Of a DNA stretch of 58,868 nt, positions 15,936 through 25,817 are shown piece by piece. Positions within the stretch are counted from its first letter, which is position 1; the number at the start of each line of letters is the position of its first letter. Source of the stretch: Deltaproteobacteria bacterium. GTDB taxonomy: Bacteria > Desulfobacterota > Binatia > UBA9968. The notes beneath the pieces are model-generated. The model was not told the DNA's origin, did not search any database, and worked only from the letters and a program-made list of their open reading frames with translations. The stretch is taken from contig VGTH01000033.1 of the NCBI GenBank assembly GCA_016874755.1, positions 1-58,868 on the forward strand. The letters are read 5' to 3'. A program made the position numbers and the translations under genes.

Positions 15936-16778
15936 ATGCATTTGATCCCGTGGATTTTGCTCGCCGTGCAAGCCGCTATTGTTGTCGCGAGTCTGTTGGG
16001 CTACGGCATCTTTACCGCGCGGCCGGACCTACTCATGCAGGTCGATCCGCAAGCGCGCTTTTTCACTTGGGCGTTTTCCGGCTTTGCCATCGGCAATATG
16101 CTGTTCGGCGGACTGGCGGTGGTTGCCGATGCGCTTATGCGCAACCGACTAAGAGCGCTGGTCGCGTTCATCGCCATTTATGCCGTGAGTCTCGCCAGCG
16201 AACTGATGGGAACCGGATGGGGCATCCCGTTTGGCCCGTACTCTTACACCCACCTGCTGGGGCCTAAATGGTTTGGCCTGGTGCCGTATCTGATTCCTCT
16301 CAGTTGGTTCACCCTGGCCTGGGTTTGCTGGGTGATCGCGCGCCAGCGCGCCATGGGTATGAAATGCGTCCTCCTGGCAACCTGGCTACTCGTGGCCTGG
16401 GACCTGTTGCTCGATCCGGCGATGAGCAAGGTGACGAGCTATTGGGTCTGGGGTGAAGCGGGAAGCTACTATGGGATGCCATGGAGCAATCTGTTCGGTT
16501 GGGCAGTCACTGGCTTGGTGCTGTTTGTCATCCTGCACCGAGTTGAGCCTGAGCCGCGCAGCACGGTAAGCTTCGCCGGGTGGGTCTACTTTGTCAATTT
16601 TGCCTTGCCGCTTGGATTTTGTGCTCTCAATCAATATTGGCTGGCAGTGGCGGCCGGCATCGGCAGTGTGGTTTTGGCTTTGGTCGCTTTCCGAAAGACT
16701 CAATCGGCGCCGGAGTCTTTAAGTGCCTTGAACCCTAAATTTCCAGCGGAGGCGGGCGCGTCGCGCCATCTTTCATGA
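15936..16778 (+). CDS. cruF: CruF-type carotenoid 1',2'-hydratase (carotenoid biosynthesis membrane protein)
   Basis: 280 residues from the ATG behind GGAGA; an upstream in-frame start at 15900 lies inside crtB. A polytopic membrane protein with about seven hydrophobic segments. The family signature is strong: GTGWGIPFGPYSYT, LGPKWFGLVPYLIPLSWF and WDLLLDPAMS followed by GMPWSNLFGW. CruF adds water to the terminal psi-end double bond of acyclic or monocyclic carotenoids. With only CrtI, CrtB and CruF the predicted pigment is a hydroxylated acyclic carotenoid, possibly modified further by enzymes outside the window. Confidence 0.9.
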   Translation: MHLIPWILLAVQAAIVVASLLGYGIFTARPDLLMQVDPQARFFTWAFSGFAIGNMLFGGLAVVADALMRNRLRALVAFIAIYAVSLASELMGTGWGIPFGPYSYTHLLGPKWFGLVPYLIPLSWFTLAWVCWVIARQRAMGMKCVLLATWLLVAWDLLLDPAMSKVTSYWVWGEAGSYYGMPWSNLFGWAVTGLVLFVILHRVEPEPRSTVSFAGWVYFVNFALPLGFCALNQYWLAVAAGIGSVVLALVAFRKTQSAPESLSALNPKFPAEAGASRHLS

Positions 16779-16807
16779 ATCTCTGCACCAAATCTGCATC
16801 GGCGAAT

Positions 16808-16837
16808 TTGAAGAATTGAGCCGCTCGATGTTACACT
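16808..16837 (+). promoter_or_regulatory. Sigma-70-like promoter before the second prenyl synthase
   Basis: TTGAAG and TACACT with an 18-bp spacer lie 38 bp upstream of the TTG start at 16876. This implies that the prenyl synthase, dxs and tlyA can be transcribed independently of the crt genes. Confidence 0.5.
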
Positions 16838-16875
16838 GAGCGCACTTTAGCTTGGTGATGAAACGACGGTGATAC

Positions 16876-17850
16876 TTGAATTCTAGTGTGGCAGCGAAAC
16901 GTTTGCACGGCGTGGCCAAATTTGATCTGGAGCACTACTTGCGCTCACGCCGTGAGGCGGTGGACCGCGCCCTCGATAGCTACCTTGGCCGCTACTCCGA
17001 ACACTCCCATACGATTTGGCGGGCGATGCGTTACGGCCTGTTTCCCGGCGGCAAACGCGTGCGGCCGATCTTGGTGCTTGCGGCCGGCGAAGCGTTCGGC
17101 GGCAAACGCCGAGCTCTCATGCCGTTTGCGTGCGCGGTCGAGATGATCCATGGCTACTCCTTGATCCATGACGATCTGCCGGCGCTCGACAACGACGATC
17201 TGCGCCGCGGCGAGCCGACCAATCATAAAGTTTTTGGCGAAGGAATTGCGCTGTTGGCAGGCGATGGATTGTTGACCGAAGCGTTTCGGGTGATCTCCGG
17301 ACCGGAGGTCGCCAAGCAGCTGGCGCCGGATCTGATTCTGCGGCTGATTCATGAACTCTCCTGTGCCATTGGCATCTCCGGATTGGTGGGCGGTCAAGCC
17401 TTCGATATCGAAGCCGACCGCCGCGAAGTGGATATTGGCGTTGTCGAATACATCCATGTGCGCAAGACCGGCGCGCTCATTCGCGCATCCATTCGTCTGG
17501 GCGCCCAGGTTGCCGGCGCCGGCGAGGCCGACCTGCGGCGCATGTCGCGCTTTGGCGAAACGCTCGGCTTGGCGTTTCAAATCGCCGATGACATCTTGGA
17601 CATTTTAGGCGAGACCGCGCCGGGTGAGGGCGGCGAGTCAGGCCATAACGAGTGGAACAAGGCGACCTATCCCTCGGTGGTCGGTGTCGGGCAAGCGCAA
17701 ACACGACTGAAGCAGTTGCTCGATCAATGCCTGGCTGGGCTTGCGCCCTTTGGCAGGGCGGCCGATCCGCTGCGCGAATTGACCGTGCAGATTGCCCAAC
17801 GCGCGCTCCAACAAAATGGTAAAGCTCGATCAGAGGAGATGAAAATCTGA
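16876..17850 (+). CDS. ispA: Farnesyl/geranylgeranyl diphosphate synthase
   Basis: 324 residues from a TTG start; the first 12 residues are uncertain. It carries FPGGKRVRP, a first Asp-rich motif DDLPALDND (bacterial DDx4D type), GEPTNHKVFGEG and a canonical second motif IADDILDILGE. The two extra residues in the first motif place it among bacterial FPP/GGPP synthases (IspA or CrtE). It lies one base before dxs, joining precursor entry and chain elongation in one transcript. It can supply the C15 or C20 diphosphate for CrtB, complementing the unusual synthase at 12327. Confidence 0.92.
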   Translation: MNSSVAAKRLHGVAKFDLEHYLRSRREAVDRALDSYLGRYSEHSHTIWRAMRYGLFPGGKRVRPILVLAAGEAFGGKRRALMPFACAVEMIHGYSLIHDDLPALDNDDLRRGEPTNHKVFGEGIALLAGDGLLTEAFRVISGPEVAKQLAPDLILRLIHELSCAIGISGLVGGQAFDIEADRREVDIGVVEYIHVRKTGALIRASIRLGAQVAGAGEADLRRMSRFGETLGLAFQIADDILDILGETAPGEGGESGHNEWNKATYPSVVGVGQAQTRLKQLLDQCLAGLAPFGRAADPLRELTVQIAQRALQQNGKARSEEMKI

Positions 17851-17851
17851 C

Positions 17852-19771
17852 ATGACAAGATTGCTAGATAGAGTGGATGCCCCCAAAGACATTCGCCGGC
17901 TGCCGGTCGAGCAGCTGCCTCAGTTGGCCCAGGAGGTGCGCGACGAGGTGGTTTCCGTGGTGTCGGAGGTGGGCGGTCATTTGGCTTCGACCCTGGGCGC
18001 GGTGGAGCTGACGCTGGCGCTCCATTACGTTTTCGACACGCCGAAGGATCGCATTGTCTGGGACACCGGCCATCAAGCCTATGCGCACAAACTTATTTGC
18101 GGCCGGCGCGCGCGGTTATCGACCATCCGCCAATTGGGCGGACTCAGCGGATTTCTGAGCCGTGAAGAAAGCGAATACGACGTCTTCGGCGCAGGCCATG
18201 CGGGCACTTCAATCTCGGCGGCGCTGGGCATGGTTGAGGCCAGCAACTTGGCCGGCACGTCGCGCAAAGTCGTGGCGGTCATCAGTGACGGCGGCTTGAG
18301 CGCAGGATTGACGTTTGAGGGGCTCAACGCGGCGAGCCACCTCGATAAAGATTTGATCGTGGTCTTGAACGACAATGAGCATTTTATCGATCCACGCGTC
18401 GGCGCCGTGTCGTCGTTCTTGAGTAAACAGTTTACCACGGACTTGGGCGTGCGGTTGCAAAAGCACTTTTCAAACCTGTTGCTGAATTTGCCGCAGGGGG
18501 AAAATTTGAAACTTGCCGCGCGCAAAGTGCGCGATTCCTTTCTTGGCTTTGTCACGCCGGGATTCTTGTTCGAGAGCTTGGGCTTTCAATATGTCGGTCC
18601 CATCGACGGCCATAATATTGCCGAGATGGTGACAACCCTCGAAAACGTCAAGAAGATCGAGGGGCCAACCCTCGTCCATGTGCTGACGAAAAAAGGCAAA
18701 GGGTATCCGCCGGCCGAGAAGGACCCGATCAAGTATCACGGCGTGGTGCCGTTCCATGTTTTGACCGGTAAATGGAAAAAAGAAAAAGGGCCGATTCCCA
18801 GCTACACCGATGTTTTTGCCCAGGCCTTGATCAAAGTCGCCAAGGAAAATCCCAAAGTAGTCGGCATCACCGCAGCGATGGGCAGCGGCACCGGCATCGA
18901 CAAGCTGTCGCGGGAACTGCCGGGGCGTTCTTATGACGTTGGCATCGCCGAGCAGCACGCGGTGACGTTTGCCGCCGGCATGGCGACCGAAGGTTACATT
19001 CCCGTCGTGGCGATCTATTCGACATTTTTGCAACGCGGCTACGACGAGATTTTGCACGACGTTTGCCTGCAAAATTTGCACGTGGTGTTCGCCCTCGACC
19101 GTGGCGGTCTGGTGGGCGCCGATGGGCCGACCCATCATGGCGTGTTCGATTTTGCTTACATGCGCTCGATTCCCAATCTCGTCATCATGGCGCCCAAGGA
19201 TGAGAACGAGCTGCAGCATATGTTGAAGACCGCCATCGATTACGATGGTCCGATTTCGCTGCGCTACCCGCGCGGCGATGGCTGGGGCCTCAAAATGGAC
19301 GAGAAACCGCGACCCTTGCCGATCGGCAAAGGGGAGCTTTTGCGCGGCGGCAAAGACATTGCGATCGTTGGCATCGGCCATACGGTGTTGCCGGCGCTGC
19401 GGGCGGCCAACGATCTGGCGCCGCTCGGCATCGACGCCGCGGTGGTGAACGCCCGCTTTGTCAAGCCGCTCGATAAAGAACTGCTGCGCGATGTCCTTGG
19501 CCGCGTCACCAACGTCATCACCGTGGAAGATCACACCGTGGTCGGCGGTTTTGGCAGTGCGCTGCTCGAGTTTTTCGCCGAGGAGGGGCTGAGCCACTTG
19601 GCGGTGCGCCGCCTCGGCGTGCCGGACCGCTTCGTCGCCCATGGCACGCAGGACGAGCTGCGCAAAATTTGCGGCTTTGACCAGGAGGCGATTACTCAAG
19701 CGGCGCTGCAAATGGTGCGCGCCGACAGAAAGCGAAGCAGGGAGGATGGCAAAGAGGGAGCGGCTCGATAA
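17852..19771 (+). CDS. dxs: 1-Deoxy-D-xylulose-5-phosphate synthase
   Basis: 639 residues. It condenses pyruvate and glyceraldehyde 3-phosphate with thiamine diphosphate in the first MEP-pathway step. Visible features are WDTGHQAYAHKLICGRR, GAGHAGTSISAALGM, GPIDGH, the pyrimidine-domain AEQHAVTFAAGMA and the C-terminal transketolase domain. The usual GDGA(I/L)TGG metal-TPP segment reads SDGGLSAGL, and NDNEMSI reads NDNEHFI; the metal-binding Asp and Asn are kept. Its end overlaps tlyA by 26 bp. The location suggests boosted isoprenoid supply for carotenoids. Confidence 0.95.
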   Translation: MTRLLDRVDAPKDIRRLPVEQLPQLAQEVRDEVVSVVSEVGGHLASTLGAVELTLALHYVFDTPKDRIVWDTGHQAYAHKLICGRRARLSTIRQLGGLSGFLSREESEYDVFGAGHAGTSISAALGMVEASNLAGTSRKVVAVISDGGLSAGLTFEGLNAASHLDKDLIVVLNDNEHFIDPRVGAVSSFLSKQFTTDLGVRLQKHFSNLLLNLPQGENLKLAARKVRDSFLGFVTPGFLFESLGFQYVGPIDGHNIAEMVTTLENVKKIEGPTLVHVLTKKGKGYPPAEKDPIKYHGVVPFHVLTGKWKKEKGPIPSYTDVFAQALIKVAKENPKVVGITAAMGSGTGIDKLSRELPGRSYDVGIAEQHAVTFAAGMATEGYIPVVAIYSTFLQRGYDEILHDVCLQNLHVVFALDRGGLVGADGPTHHGVFDFAYMRSIPNLVIMAPKDENELQHMLKTAIDYDGPISLRYPRGDGWGLKMDEKPRPLPIGKGELLRGGKDIAIVGIGHTVLPALRAANDLAPLGIDAAVVNARFVKPLDKELLRDVLGRVTNVITVEDHTVVGGFGSALLEFFAEEGLSHLAVRRLGVPDRFVAHGTQDELRKICGFDQEAITQAALQMVRADRKRSREDGKEGAAR

Positions 19772-20486
19772 GCTGTTGGTGGATCGCGCCCTTGTGGCGA
19801 GCCGCGAGGAGGGGCGCGGCCGAATTTTGGCTGGAGAGGTGCTGGTCGATGATCAACCGGTGACCAAAGCCGGCAGCCAAATCAGCCTGGACGCAACGGT
19901 TCGCTTAAAGCCCCGCGCTTCGTCCTACGTGAGCCGGGGCGGCGACAAAATCGAAAAAGCGCTGCGTGAGTTTGCCCTCGACGTCGTCGGCAAAACCGTT
20001 TTGGATGTCGGCGCCTCCACAGGTGGGTTCACCGATTGCCTACTGTCTCATGGAGCGGCCCAAGTCTTCGCGGTCGACGTCGGCTATGGTCAGCTAGCCT
20101 GGAAGATCCGCAGCGATCCCCGGGTCAGAGTCTTCGAGAAAACCAACATCCGTTATCTCGATTTGGAGCGGTTGCCCAGCGCCGCCGACATTGCCACCAT
20201 CGATGTCTCTTTTATCTCGCTCAAGCTAGTCCTGCCGCAGGTCAAAAAGCTCCTGGCAGCCGGCGCGCAAGTGATCGCCCTGATCAAGCCGCAATTCGAA
20301 GTGGGTAAAGGCAAAGTCGGCAAGGGGGGAGTGGTGCGCGCGGCGGCGGAGCACGAGCGGGTGATCGAAGAGATCAGAGAGGCCGCGCAAGCAGCAGGCT
20401 TTCAGGTCCGCGGGCTGGTCGAATCGCCCTTATTGGGGCCCAAAGGCAACCGGGAATTTTTGCTTCAGCTGGTGCTTGTCGGATGA
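19746..20486 (+). CDS. tlyA: TlyA-family rRNA 2'-O-methyltransferase
   Basis: 246 residues from the ATG behind GGGAGG, inside the end of dxs. An N-terminal S4 RNA-binding domain (ERLDKLLVDRALVASREEGR) is followed by an FtsJ-like methyltransferase domain with motif I VLDVGASTGGFTDCLL. TlyA methylates ribose in 16S and 23S rRNA in actinobacteria; older annotations call it hemolysin A. The dxs-tlyA order is common in bacteria, so linkage to isoprenoids is positional only. Confidence 0.92.
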   Translation: MAKRERLDKLLVDRALVASREEGRGRILAGEVLVDDQPVTKAGSQISLDATVRLKPRASSYVSRGGDKIEKALREFALDVVGKTVLDVGASTGGFTDCLLSHGAAQVFAVDVGYGQLAWKIRSDPRVRVFEKTNIRYLDLERLPSAADIATIDVSFISLKLVLPQVKKLLAAGAQVIALIKPQFEVGKGKVGKGGVVRAAAEHERVIEEIREAAQAAGFQVRGLVESPLLGPKGNREFLLQLVLVG

Positions 20487-20489
20487 TCC

Positions 20490-20514
20490 CCGCCGAGGGC
20501 ACAGCGGCTTTTTT
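20490..20514 (+). terminator. Probable Rho-independent terminator after tlyA
   Basis: A short GC stem (GCCG and CGGC, 9-nt loop) is followed directly by TTTTTT, four bases after the tlyA stop. The stem is short, so efficiency is uncertain. Confidence 0.5.
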
Positions 20515-20573
20515 AGATGCCTTCCAGGGAGCTGTCAAAGCTTGCCAACTATTTTATTTTGCTGGCGATTTGC

Positions 20574-20601
20574 TTGACTTGGCGGAAAGATTCGCTACAA
20601 T
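20574..20601 (+). promoter_or_regulatory. Sigma-70 promoter of rpsU and the macromolecular-synthesis operon
   Basis: TTGACT and TACAAT with a 16-bp spacer, an excellent match to consensus, lie 42 bp before the rpsU start. This is the best vegetative promoter seen in the window. Confidence 0.8.
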
Positions 20602-20643
20602 CCCTGCGATCAGGCGAACGGGTGGACTGGGGGTGATTCAACT

Positions 20644-20838
20644 ATGACGGGTGTGAGAGTCCGAGAGAACGAATCCATCGAGAGCGCCATCCGGCGCTTC
20701 AAAAAGCTCTGCGAGAAAGCCGGCATCTTGGCTGAATTGCGCAAACGCGAGCACTACGAAAAGCCCAGTGTGAAACGAAAGAAAAAAGCCATTGCCGCCA
20801 AGAAGCGAGCCATGCGGCGTGTGCGTCACTCTTTTTAG
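20644..20838 (+). CDS. rpsU: Ribosomal protein bS21
   Basis: 64 residues, basic, with the S21 pattern [18 protein letters not shown] followed by the [16 protein letters not shown] tail. It is a small-subunit protein involved in early mRNA pairing. It starts the operon rpsU-yqeY-cvpA-dnaG-rpoD, the classic macromolecular-synthesis arrangement extended by two genes. Confidence 0.95.
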   Translation: MTGVRVRENESIESAIRRFKKLCEKAGILAELRKREHYEKPSVKRKKKAIAAKKRAMRRVRHSF

Positions 20839-20856
20839 ACCCAAGCTCGATGTGTG

Positions 20857-20884
20857 GTCGGCCGCGGCGTCCGTCGTGGCCGAC
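20857..20884 (+). other. Hairpin between rpsU and yqeY
   Basis: Arms GTCGGCC and GGCCGAC form a perfect 7-bp stem with a 14-nt loop directly before the next start codon. In other bacteria the rpsU distal region contains an attenuator or processing site. No T-run is present here, so processing or attenuation is only inferred. Confidence 0.35.
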
Positions 20885-20892
20885 ACTTTCCA

Positions 20893-21339
20893 ATGCCATT
20901 AAAAACCCAGATTCAAGATTCGGTTAAAGCGGCGATGAAGAGCGGCGATGCGCTGACGCTCTCGACGCTGCGGCTGCTCCTGGCAGCGTTGCATAACGAA
21001 GAGATCCGCCTGCGGCGCGACCTGAGCGACGAGGAAGTTCAGAAAACCATCACCACCTTGTCGAAGCAGCGCAGCGAAGCGATCGAGCTCTATCGCAAAG
21101 GCAATCGCGCTGAGCTGGCGCAAAAAGAAGCGGATGAGCTGAAAATCTTGCAGCGGTTTTTGCCGCAGCAGTTAAGTGACGATGAAGTGCGCGCGGTGAT
21201 CAAGGCCAGCATCGAGGAAGTCGGCGCACAGGGCATGCAAGATCTCGGCAAAGTCATGAAGCTGGTCATGCCCAAAGTCAGTGGTCGCAGCGACGGCAAG
21301 AAGGTTAACGAGTTGGCTAAAGCTCTGCTCGAGGGCTAG
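20893..21339 (+). CDS. yqeY: GatB/YqeY domain protein
   Basis: 148 residues from the ATG at 20893. The sequence shows the YqeY pattern: KSGDALTLSTLRLLLAALHNEEI, a helical middle, ADELKILQRFLPQQLSDDEV and DLGKVMKLVMPKVSGRSDGKKVNELAKALL. This matches the tail domain of GatB and is proposed to bind tRNA. It is regularly encoded between rpsU and dnaG in many bacteria. No ribosome site stronger than background is seen. Confidence 0.9.
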   Translation: MPLKTQIQDSVKAAMKSGDALTLSTLRLLLAALHNEEIRLRRDLSDEEVQKTITTLSKQRSEAIELYRKGNRAELAQKEADELKILQRFLPQQLSDDEVRAVIKASIEEVGAQGMQDLGKVMKLVMPKVSGRSDGKKVNELAKALLEG

Positions 21340-21486
21340 CAGAGTCTTTCGGTTGCCAGCGTCTGATTTCTCTCAACGTAGCAAGTTTCAGCGTTTTACT
21401 CCTAGGCAAACGGAGCGCGCGCTCGCGATCGCCGTTCTCGCGATCTAGCAGTGCGCGCAAGATGGCTCGACCCAAAGTAGTTGCCG

Positions 21487-22005
21487 GTGGCGAACTGGAT
21501 TGATTTGACGGTTCTCGCTGTGCTGAGTCTATTTGGACTCAGGGGGTTTTTTCGAGGACTGTTTCGCGAAGTGTTTTCGCTGGCCGGTTTGCTGGCGGGC
21601 TTCGTGGTCGCAAGCCGCTACAGTGACGCGGCGGCCGCCTGGGGCGCGCAATACTGGCAGCTGACGCCGTTTTTTTTCAAGGGAATCGCTTTCGTTGCGC
21701 TGTTTTTCATGGTTTATTTTTGTTTCAGCCTGGCAGGCTGGCTGCTCCATCGTTCGGAAAAACTCTTGTTCCTGAAAACCATCAATCGCATTGGCGGTGT
21801 CGCTGTGGGCGTCGGCAAAGGCACGGCGCTTGTCGGTCTCTTGGCTCTGTTTCTCTCTTCGGCTTCCTGGCTGCCCGACACGACGCGCCAAAGCCTGGAA
21901 GAGGCGGTGCTGGTGGCACCGCTGTCGCAATGGGCGGAAGGACTTTGGCGCCTCGGCAAAAGCCGTTTGCTTAACTCCCCGGCCAATGCCGGCGGCGCGC
22001 TTTAG
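21487..22005 (+). CDS. CvpA family membrane protein
   Basis: 172 residues from the GTG at 21487 (a TTG at 21481 is equally possible). Four hydrophobic segments, including WIDLTVLAVLSLFGLRGFFRG and FKGIAFVALFFMVYFCFSLAGWLL, match the CvpA family (colicin V production/division-septum-associated). The RGFFRGLFREVFSLAGLL segment is a family hallmark. It lies 27 bp before dnaG. Biochemical role remains unclear in the family. Confidence 0.85.
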   Translation: MANWIDLTVLAVLSLFGLRGFFRGLFREVFSLAGLLAGFVVASRYSDAAAAWGAQYWQLTPFFFKGIAFVALFFMVYFCFSLAGWLLHRSEKLLFLKTINRIGGVAVGVGKGTALVGLLALFLSSASWLPDTTRQSLEEAVLVAPLSQWAEGLWRLGKSRLLNSPANAGGAL

Positions 22006-22032
22006 CAGGCAACGCCAGGGCCGATCGAAGCC

Positions 22033-23820
22033 ATGATCAAGCAAGAGCAGATCGCGCAGATTCGCAACCGAGCTTCCATCGTCGAAGTGATCTCAGACTA
22101 CGTTACCCTCAAAAAGACCGGCCGCAATCACATGGGCTTATGCCCATTTCACGGTGAGAAAACCCCATCGTTTACAGTCAACGAAGAGAAGGGGATCTTT
22201 CATTGTTTTGGCTGTCAGGCCGGCGGCAGCGTGTTTAATTTTCTCATGCAGTACGATCACCTGAGCTTTCCCGAGGCGGTGGAGCGGGTCGCCAAGCGCT
22301 ACGGCATCGAGATCGAGCGCGACCAGCGGGGCGGTCAATACGGCGACCAGGGTGCGCGCGAACTGCTCTATCGCCTCAACGAACGCGCCGCCGTCAACTA
22401 CCAGCGCATGCTCACCGCCCATCCCGAAGGCAAGCGCGCGCGCGAGTACCTCAAACAACGCGGCTTGGATGAAGCGACGGTGAAAAACTTCATGATCGGC
22501 TTTGCGCCGCCGTACGGTTCCGGCCTGATCGAGGTGATCAAACAGGAAAAGTTTTCCGTTCAGGACGCGCTCAAGCTTGGCCTGATCGGCCAGAAAGCGC
22601 CGCAGCAGTATCACGAGAAATTTTTCGCGCGGGTGATGTTCCCAATTCTGAACCCCGGCGGCAAGGTGGTGGCGTTCGGTGGCCGGGTACTGGACCAAGC
22701 CCTGCCCAAGTATTTGAACTCGAGCGAGACGCCGCTGTTTCACAAAAGCGGCACGCTCTACGGTTTGTTTCACGCCAAAGACGGCATTCGCAAATCGGAC
22801 CGCGTTGTGGTCGTTGAAGGCTACCTCGACGTGATCGCGCTCTTTCAGCATGGCATCGACTACGCTGTGGCGACGCTCGGCACGGCACTGACGGTTGATC
22901 ACGTGCGACTGTTATCGCGCTACACGAAAAATATCATCGCATTGTTCGATGGCGATGTCGCCGGCCAGAAAGCAGCGTCGCGCAGCTTCGAGGTTTTCGT
23001 CGAAGCGGGTTTGCTGGGCCGGGCGGCGTTCTTGCCGCCGAGTGAAGATCCCGATACCTTTGTGCGAAAACAAGGAAAAGCTGCATTGGAAGCCATTCTG
23101 GAAAAGGCGGTGCCGCTGCCCGATTATTTTTTTGAATGGCTCGACAAACGCTTCGGTCGGACGCTCGAAGGCAAAAAGCAGACAGCCGAAGAAGTGAATC
23201 GCGTGCTCACGAAAGTGCGAACTCAAGTCGAAGTTGATTTGCTCGTCCGTAGAGCCGCGGATCTCGGCATTGACGAAAGAGTGTTGCGACGCCCCGTGGC
23301 GAGCCAACCGCAAGTTCGTAACGCGGCGGGAATCGCTCCGGTTCCGGTTCTTCGTGATGATTTCGCCGAGCGTTCGCTGGTAGCGTTGATGCTGGTGTAC
23401 CCGCAACGGATTGTCCCAGAGGTCGAGACTAACGGCGAAGTGCGTCAAGCCCTGAGCGCCAAGTGGGCTCAGGTAGTTGACGTTATTATCGCCGAATGGC
23501 AAGAACATTCTAAGGTCGATGTAGTTCGCGTTGGCCAACGGCTGGCCGCTGAGAGGGCGGCGGAGTTGACTGGGCTCGCTCTGGAGGGGGAGCGGGTCGA
23601 GGAAGCAGAGAGCGGCCGGATGGCAAGCGACTGCCTGATTCATCTGCGTCGCCAACATTTGCGAAGTCTCGAACGGACCTTGCGCATGGCGATCCGTGCT
23701 GCGGAAGAGCGCAAGGATGAGAACGCCAAGCGTGAAAGGATACTAGAATGGCAAGACATCGTACGAAAAGAACGCCAGCTAGAACGCCGAAGGCTCGATC
23801 CGAAGAACATGACGAGTTAG
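22033..23820 (+). CDS. dnaG: DNA primase
   Basis: 595 residues. The N-terminal CHC2 zinc finger is intact ([11 protein letters not shown] then [10 protein letters not shown]). The catalytic core includes a Toprim motif [11 protein letters not shown] and a downstream [12 protein letters not shown] acidic segment. The C-terminal helicase-binding region is variable. It synthesises RNA primers at the replication fork. The 3' end overlaps rpoD by 73 bp. Confidence 0.97.
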   Translation: MIKQEQIAQIRNRASIVEVISDYVTLKKTGRNHMGLCPFHGEKTPSFTVNEEKGIFHCFGCQAGGSVFNFLMQYDHLSFPEAVERVAKRYGIEIERDQRGGQYGDQGARELLYRLNERAAVNYQRMLTAHPEGKRAREYLKQRGLDEATVKNFMIGFAPPYGSGLIEVIKQEKFSVQDALKLGLIGQKAPQQYHEKFFARVMFPILNPGGKVVAFGGRVLDQALPKYLNSSETPLFHKSGTLYGLFHAKDGIRKSDRVVVVEGYLDVIALFQHGIDYAVATLGTALTVDHVRLLSRYTKNIIALFDGDVAGQKAASRSFEVFVEAGLLGRAAFLPPSEDPDTFVRKQGKAALEAILEKAVPLPDYFFEWLDKRFGRTLEGKKQTAEEVNRVLTKVRTQVEVDLLVRRAADLGIDERVLRRPVASQPQVRNAAGIAPVPVLRDDFAERSLVALMLVYPQRIVPEVETNGEVRQALSAKWAQVVDVIIAEWQEHSKVDVVRVGQRLAAERAAELTGLALEGERVEEAESGRMASDCLIHLRRQHLRSLERTLRMAIRAAEERKDENAKRERILEWQDIVRKERQLERRRLDPKNMTS

Positions 23821-25622
23821 AGCAAGAGGAGCCGGCGCCGCAGCGCGGCGCTAAAGCGGGCGGCAAAAAAGACCTTAAAGAGGTCAAGAAACTGATCGAC
23901 CTCGGCAAGGAAAAGGGCTACCTCACCTACGACGATGTCAATGACATGCTGCCGGCGGAGGTGGTGTCGCCCGACCAGATCGACGATGTCATGTCGATCT
24001 TTGGCGAAATGGACATCGAGGTTGTCGATTCCAACGCCCGCGTGACCCTCGGCGGTGGCGGCGATGAGGTGTCGGAAGACGAAGAAGACGAGAAGGAGAT
24101 TGAATCGGACGTCGACGGCGACGTCGTCGGCAAGACCGGCGACCCGGTGCGCATGTACTTGCGCGAGATGGGCACGGTGTCGTTGCTCAGCCGCGAGGGC
24201 GAGGTGGAGATCGCCAAGAAGATCGAGCACGGCGAGAACCAGGTGATTCACGAAGTTCTCACCAGCCCGATGGCGCTCAGCTATATTTTAGAATTGGGCG
24301 AGAAGCTGGCCAATCACGAAATTCGCGTGCGCGAAATCATCAAGGAAGAAGGCGAGGAGGACGCTGAAAACTTTACCGACGAAGAAGTCCACGAGAAGCG
24401 CTTGCTCGATCAGATCGGCAAGATTCGGCGCGTCGTCGGCGAGCGCGACAAGCTGCGCCACCAACTCGATGGCAAGAGGGTCTCCAGCCAGCGCCACGAG
24501 GCATTGACCTCGGCGCAAAACAAACTGCAGGAAAAAATCATCGCCGGCTTAAAAGCACTGCAGCTCAACCACAAACAGGCCGAGGCGATCGCCGATGGCT
24601 TGAAGAAGGCCATGGAGCGCATGCAGTCCTATGAGCGGCGCGTCAAAGACTTCGAGCAGCGCGCCGGCCGCCCGGCGGGAGAAATTCTCCGCTCGGTGGC
24701 GAGCCTCAACGGCAAGCGCAAAGACTGGCAGCGGCTCAGCCACTCCATGCATATGGGCCACGATGCCATCGTGCAGATGGCCGAAGATATTCGTAACGCC
24801 CGCCGCGAGGTGCGCCAGATCGAGCGCGACATCGAAATGCCCGCAGAAGAAATCAAGCGGCGGGTTTGGTCGATCCTCGAAGGCGAAACCAAAGCCAATC
24901 TCGCCAAGAAAGAATTGATCGAAGCGAACTTGCGCCTGGTGGTCAGCATCGCCAAGAAATACACCAACCGCGGTTTGCAATTTCTCGATCTGATCCAAGA
25001 GGGTAACATCGGCTTGATGAAAGCCGTCGACAAGTTCGAGTACCAGCGCGGTTATAAGTTCTCCACCTATGCGACCTGGTGGATCCGTCAGGCGATCACG
25101 CGCGCGATCGCCGACCAGGCGCGCACGATTCGCATCCCGGTGCACATGATCGAGACCATCAACAAGCTGATCCGCACCTCGCGCTACCTCGTCCAGGAAA
25201 TCGGCCGTGAGCCGACCCCCGAAGAGCTCGCCAGCAAGATGGAGATCCCGCTCGACAAAGTGCGCAAGGTTTTGAAGATCGCCAAGGAACCGATTTCACT
25301 GGAGACCCCAGTAGGCGAAGAAGAGGACAGTCACTTAGGCGATTTCATCGAAGACAAACGCATCATCACGCCGTCGGATGCCGTGGTGAATATCAACCTG
25401 CAGGAGCAAACACGTAAAGTGCTGGCGACGTTGACACCGCGCGAAGAGCAAGTGTTGCGCATGCGCTTCGGCATCGGCGAACGCTCCGACCACACGCTTG
25501 AAGAGGTCGGCCAAAAGTTTACCGTCACCCGCGAGCGCATCCGACAAATAGAAGCCAAGGCCCTGCGCAAGCTGCGCCACCCTAGCCGCAGCAAACGGCT
25601 GAAGAGTTTCATGGAAACCTAG
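23748..25622 (+). CDS. rpoD: RNA polymerase primary sigma factor
   Basis: 624 residues. Region 1.1 ([30 protein letters not shown]) is present, as are region 1.2 ([22 protein letters not shown]), a long non-conserved insert, region 2 ([38 protein letters not shown], then [11 protein letters not shown]) and regions 3 and 4 with the helix-turn-helix [27 protein letters not shown]. The ATG at 23748 lies within dnaG and no later in-frame start precedes region 1.1. This identifies the housekeeping sigma factor. Confidence 0.97.
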   Translation: MARHRTKRTPARTPKARSEEHDELEQEEPAPQRGAKAGGKKDLKEVKKLIDLGKEKGYLTYDDVNDMLPAEVVSPDQIDDVMSIFGEMDIEVVDSNARVTLGGGGDEVSEDEEDEKEIESDVDGDVVGKTGDPVRMYLREMGTVSLLSREGEVEIAKKIEHGENQVIHEVLTSPMALSYILELGEKLANHEIRVREIIKEEGEEDAENFTDEEVHEKRLLDQIGKIRRVVGERDKLRHQLDGKRVSSQRHEALTSAQNKLQEKIIAGLKALQLNHKQAEAIADGLKKAMERMQSYERRVKDFEQRAGRPAGEILRSVASLNGKRKDWQRLSHSMHMGHDAIVQMAEDIRNARREVRQIERDIEMPAEEIKRRVWSILEGETKANLAKKELIEANLRLVVSIAKKYTNRGLQFLDLIQEGNIGLMKAVDKFEYQRGYKFSTYATWWIRQAITRAIADQARTIRIPVHMIETINKLIRTSRYLVQEIGREPTPEELASKMEIPLDKVRKVLKIAKEPISLETPVGEEEDSHLGDFIEDKRIITPSDAVVNINLQEQTRKVLATLTPREEQVLRMRFGIGERSDHTLEEVGQKFTVTRERIRQIEAKALRKLRHPSRSKRLKSFMET

Positions 25623-25740
25623 CAGGGAGAATCCGCAACTCGAAATCACCAACGCGCCAAACACGCCGACATGTTTCGGCATCAGGCGATTTAAGGAACC
25701 CTAAACTCTAAACCCGAACCCGCAACGTTTTCCCTCCTTG

Positions 25741-25817
25741 GGGCCCATAGCTCAGTTGGTTAGAGCCACCGGCTCATAACCGGTTGGTCCCTGGTTCGAG
25801 TCCAGGTGGGCCCACCA
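25741..25817 (+). tRNA. tRNA with CAT anticodon (Met or Ile2)
   Basis: A complete 77-nt cloverleaf: acceptor GGGCCCA pairing with TGGGCCC, D-arm GCTC/GAGC, anticodon stem ACCGG/CCGGT with loop CTCATAA, T-stem CCTGG/CCAGG and encoded CCA. CAT is read as elongator Met, or as Ile if lysidine-modified; the sequence alone does not decide. Its 3' end serves as the attachment site of the following island. Confidence 0.95.

Noticed and set aside
18470-19711. A 413-residue minus-strand frame
   Set aside because: It is the antisense shadow of dxs, with a His/Gln-rich composition and no domain.
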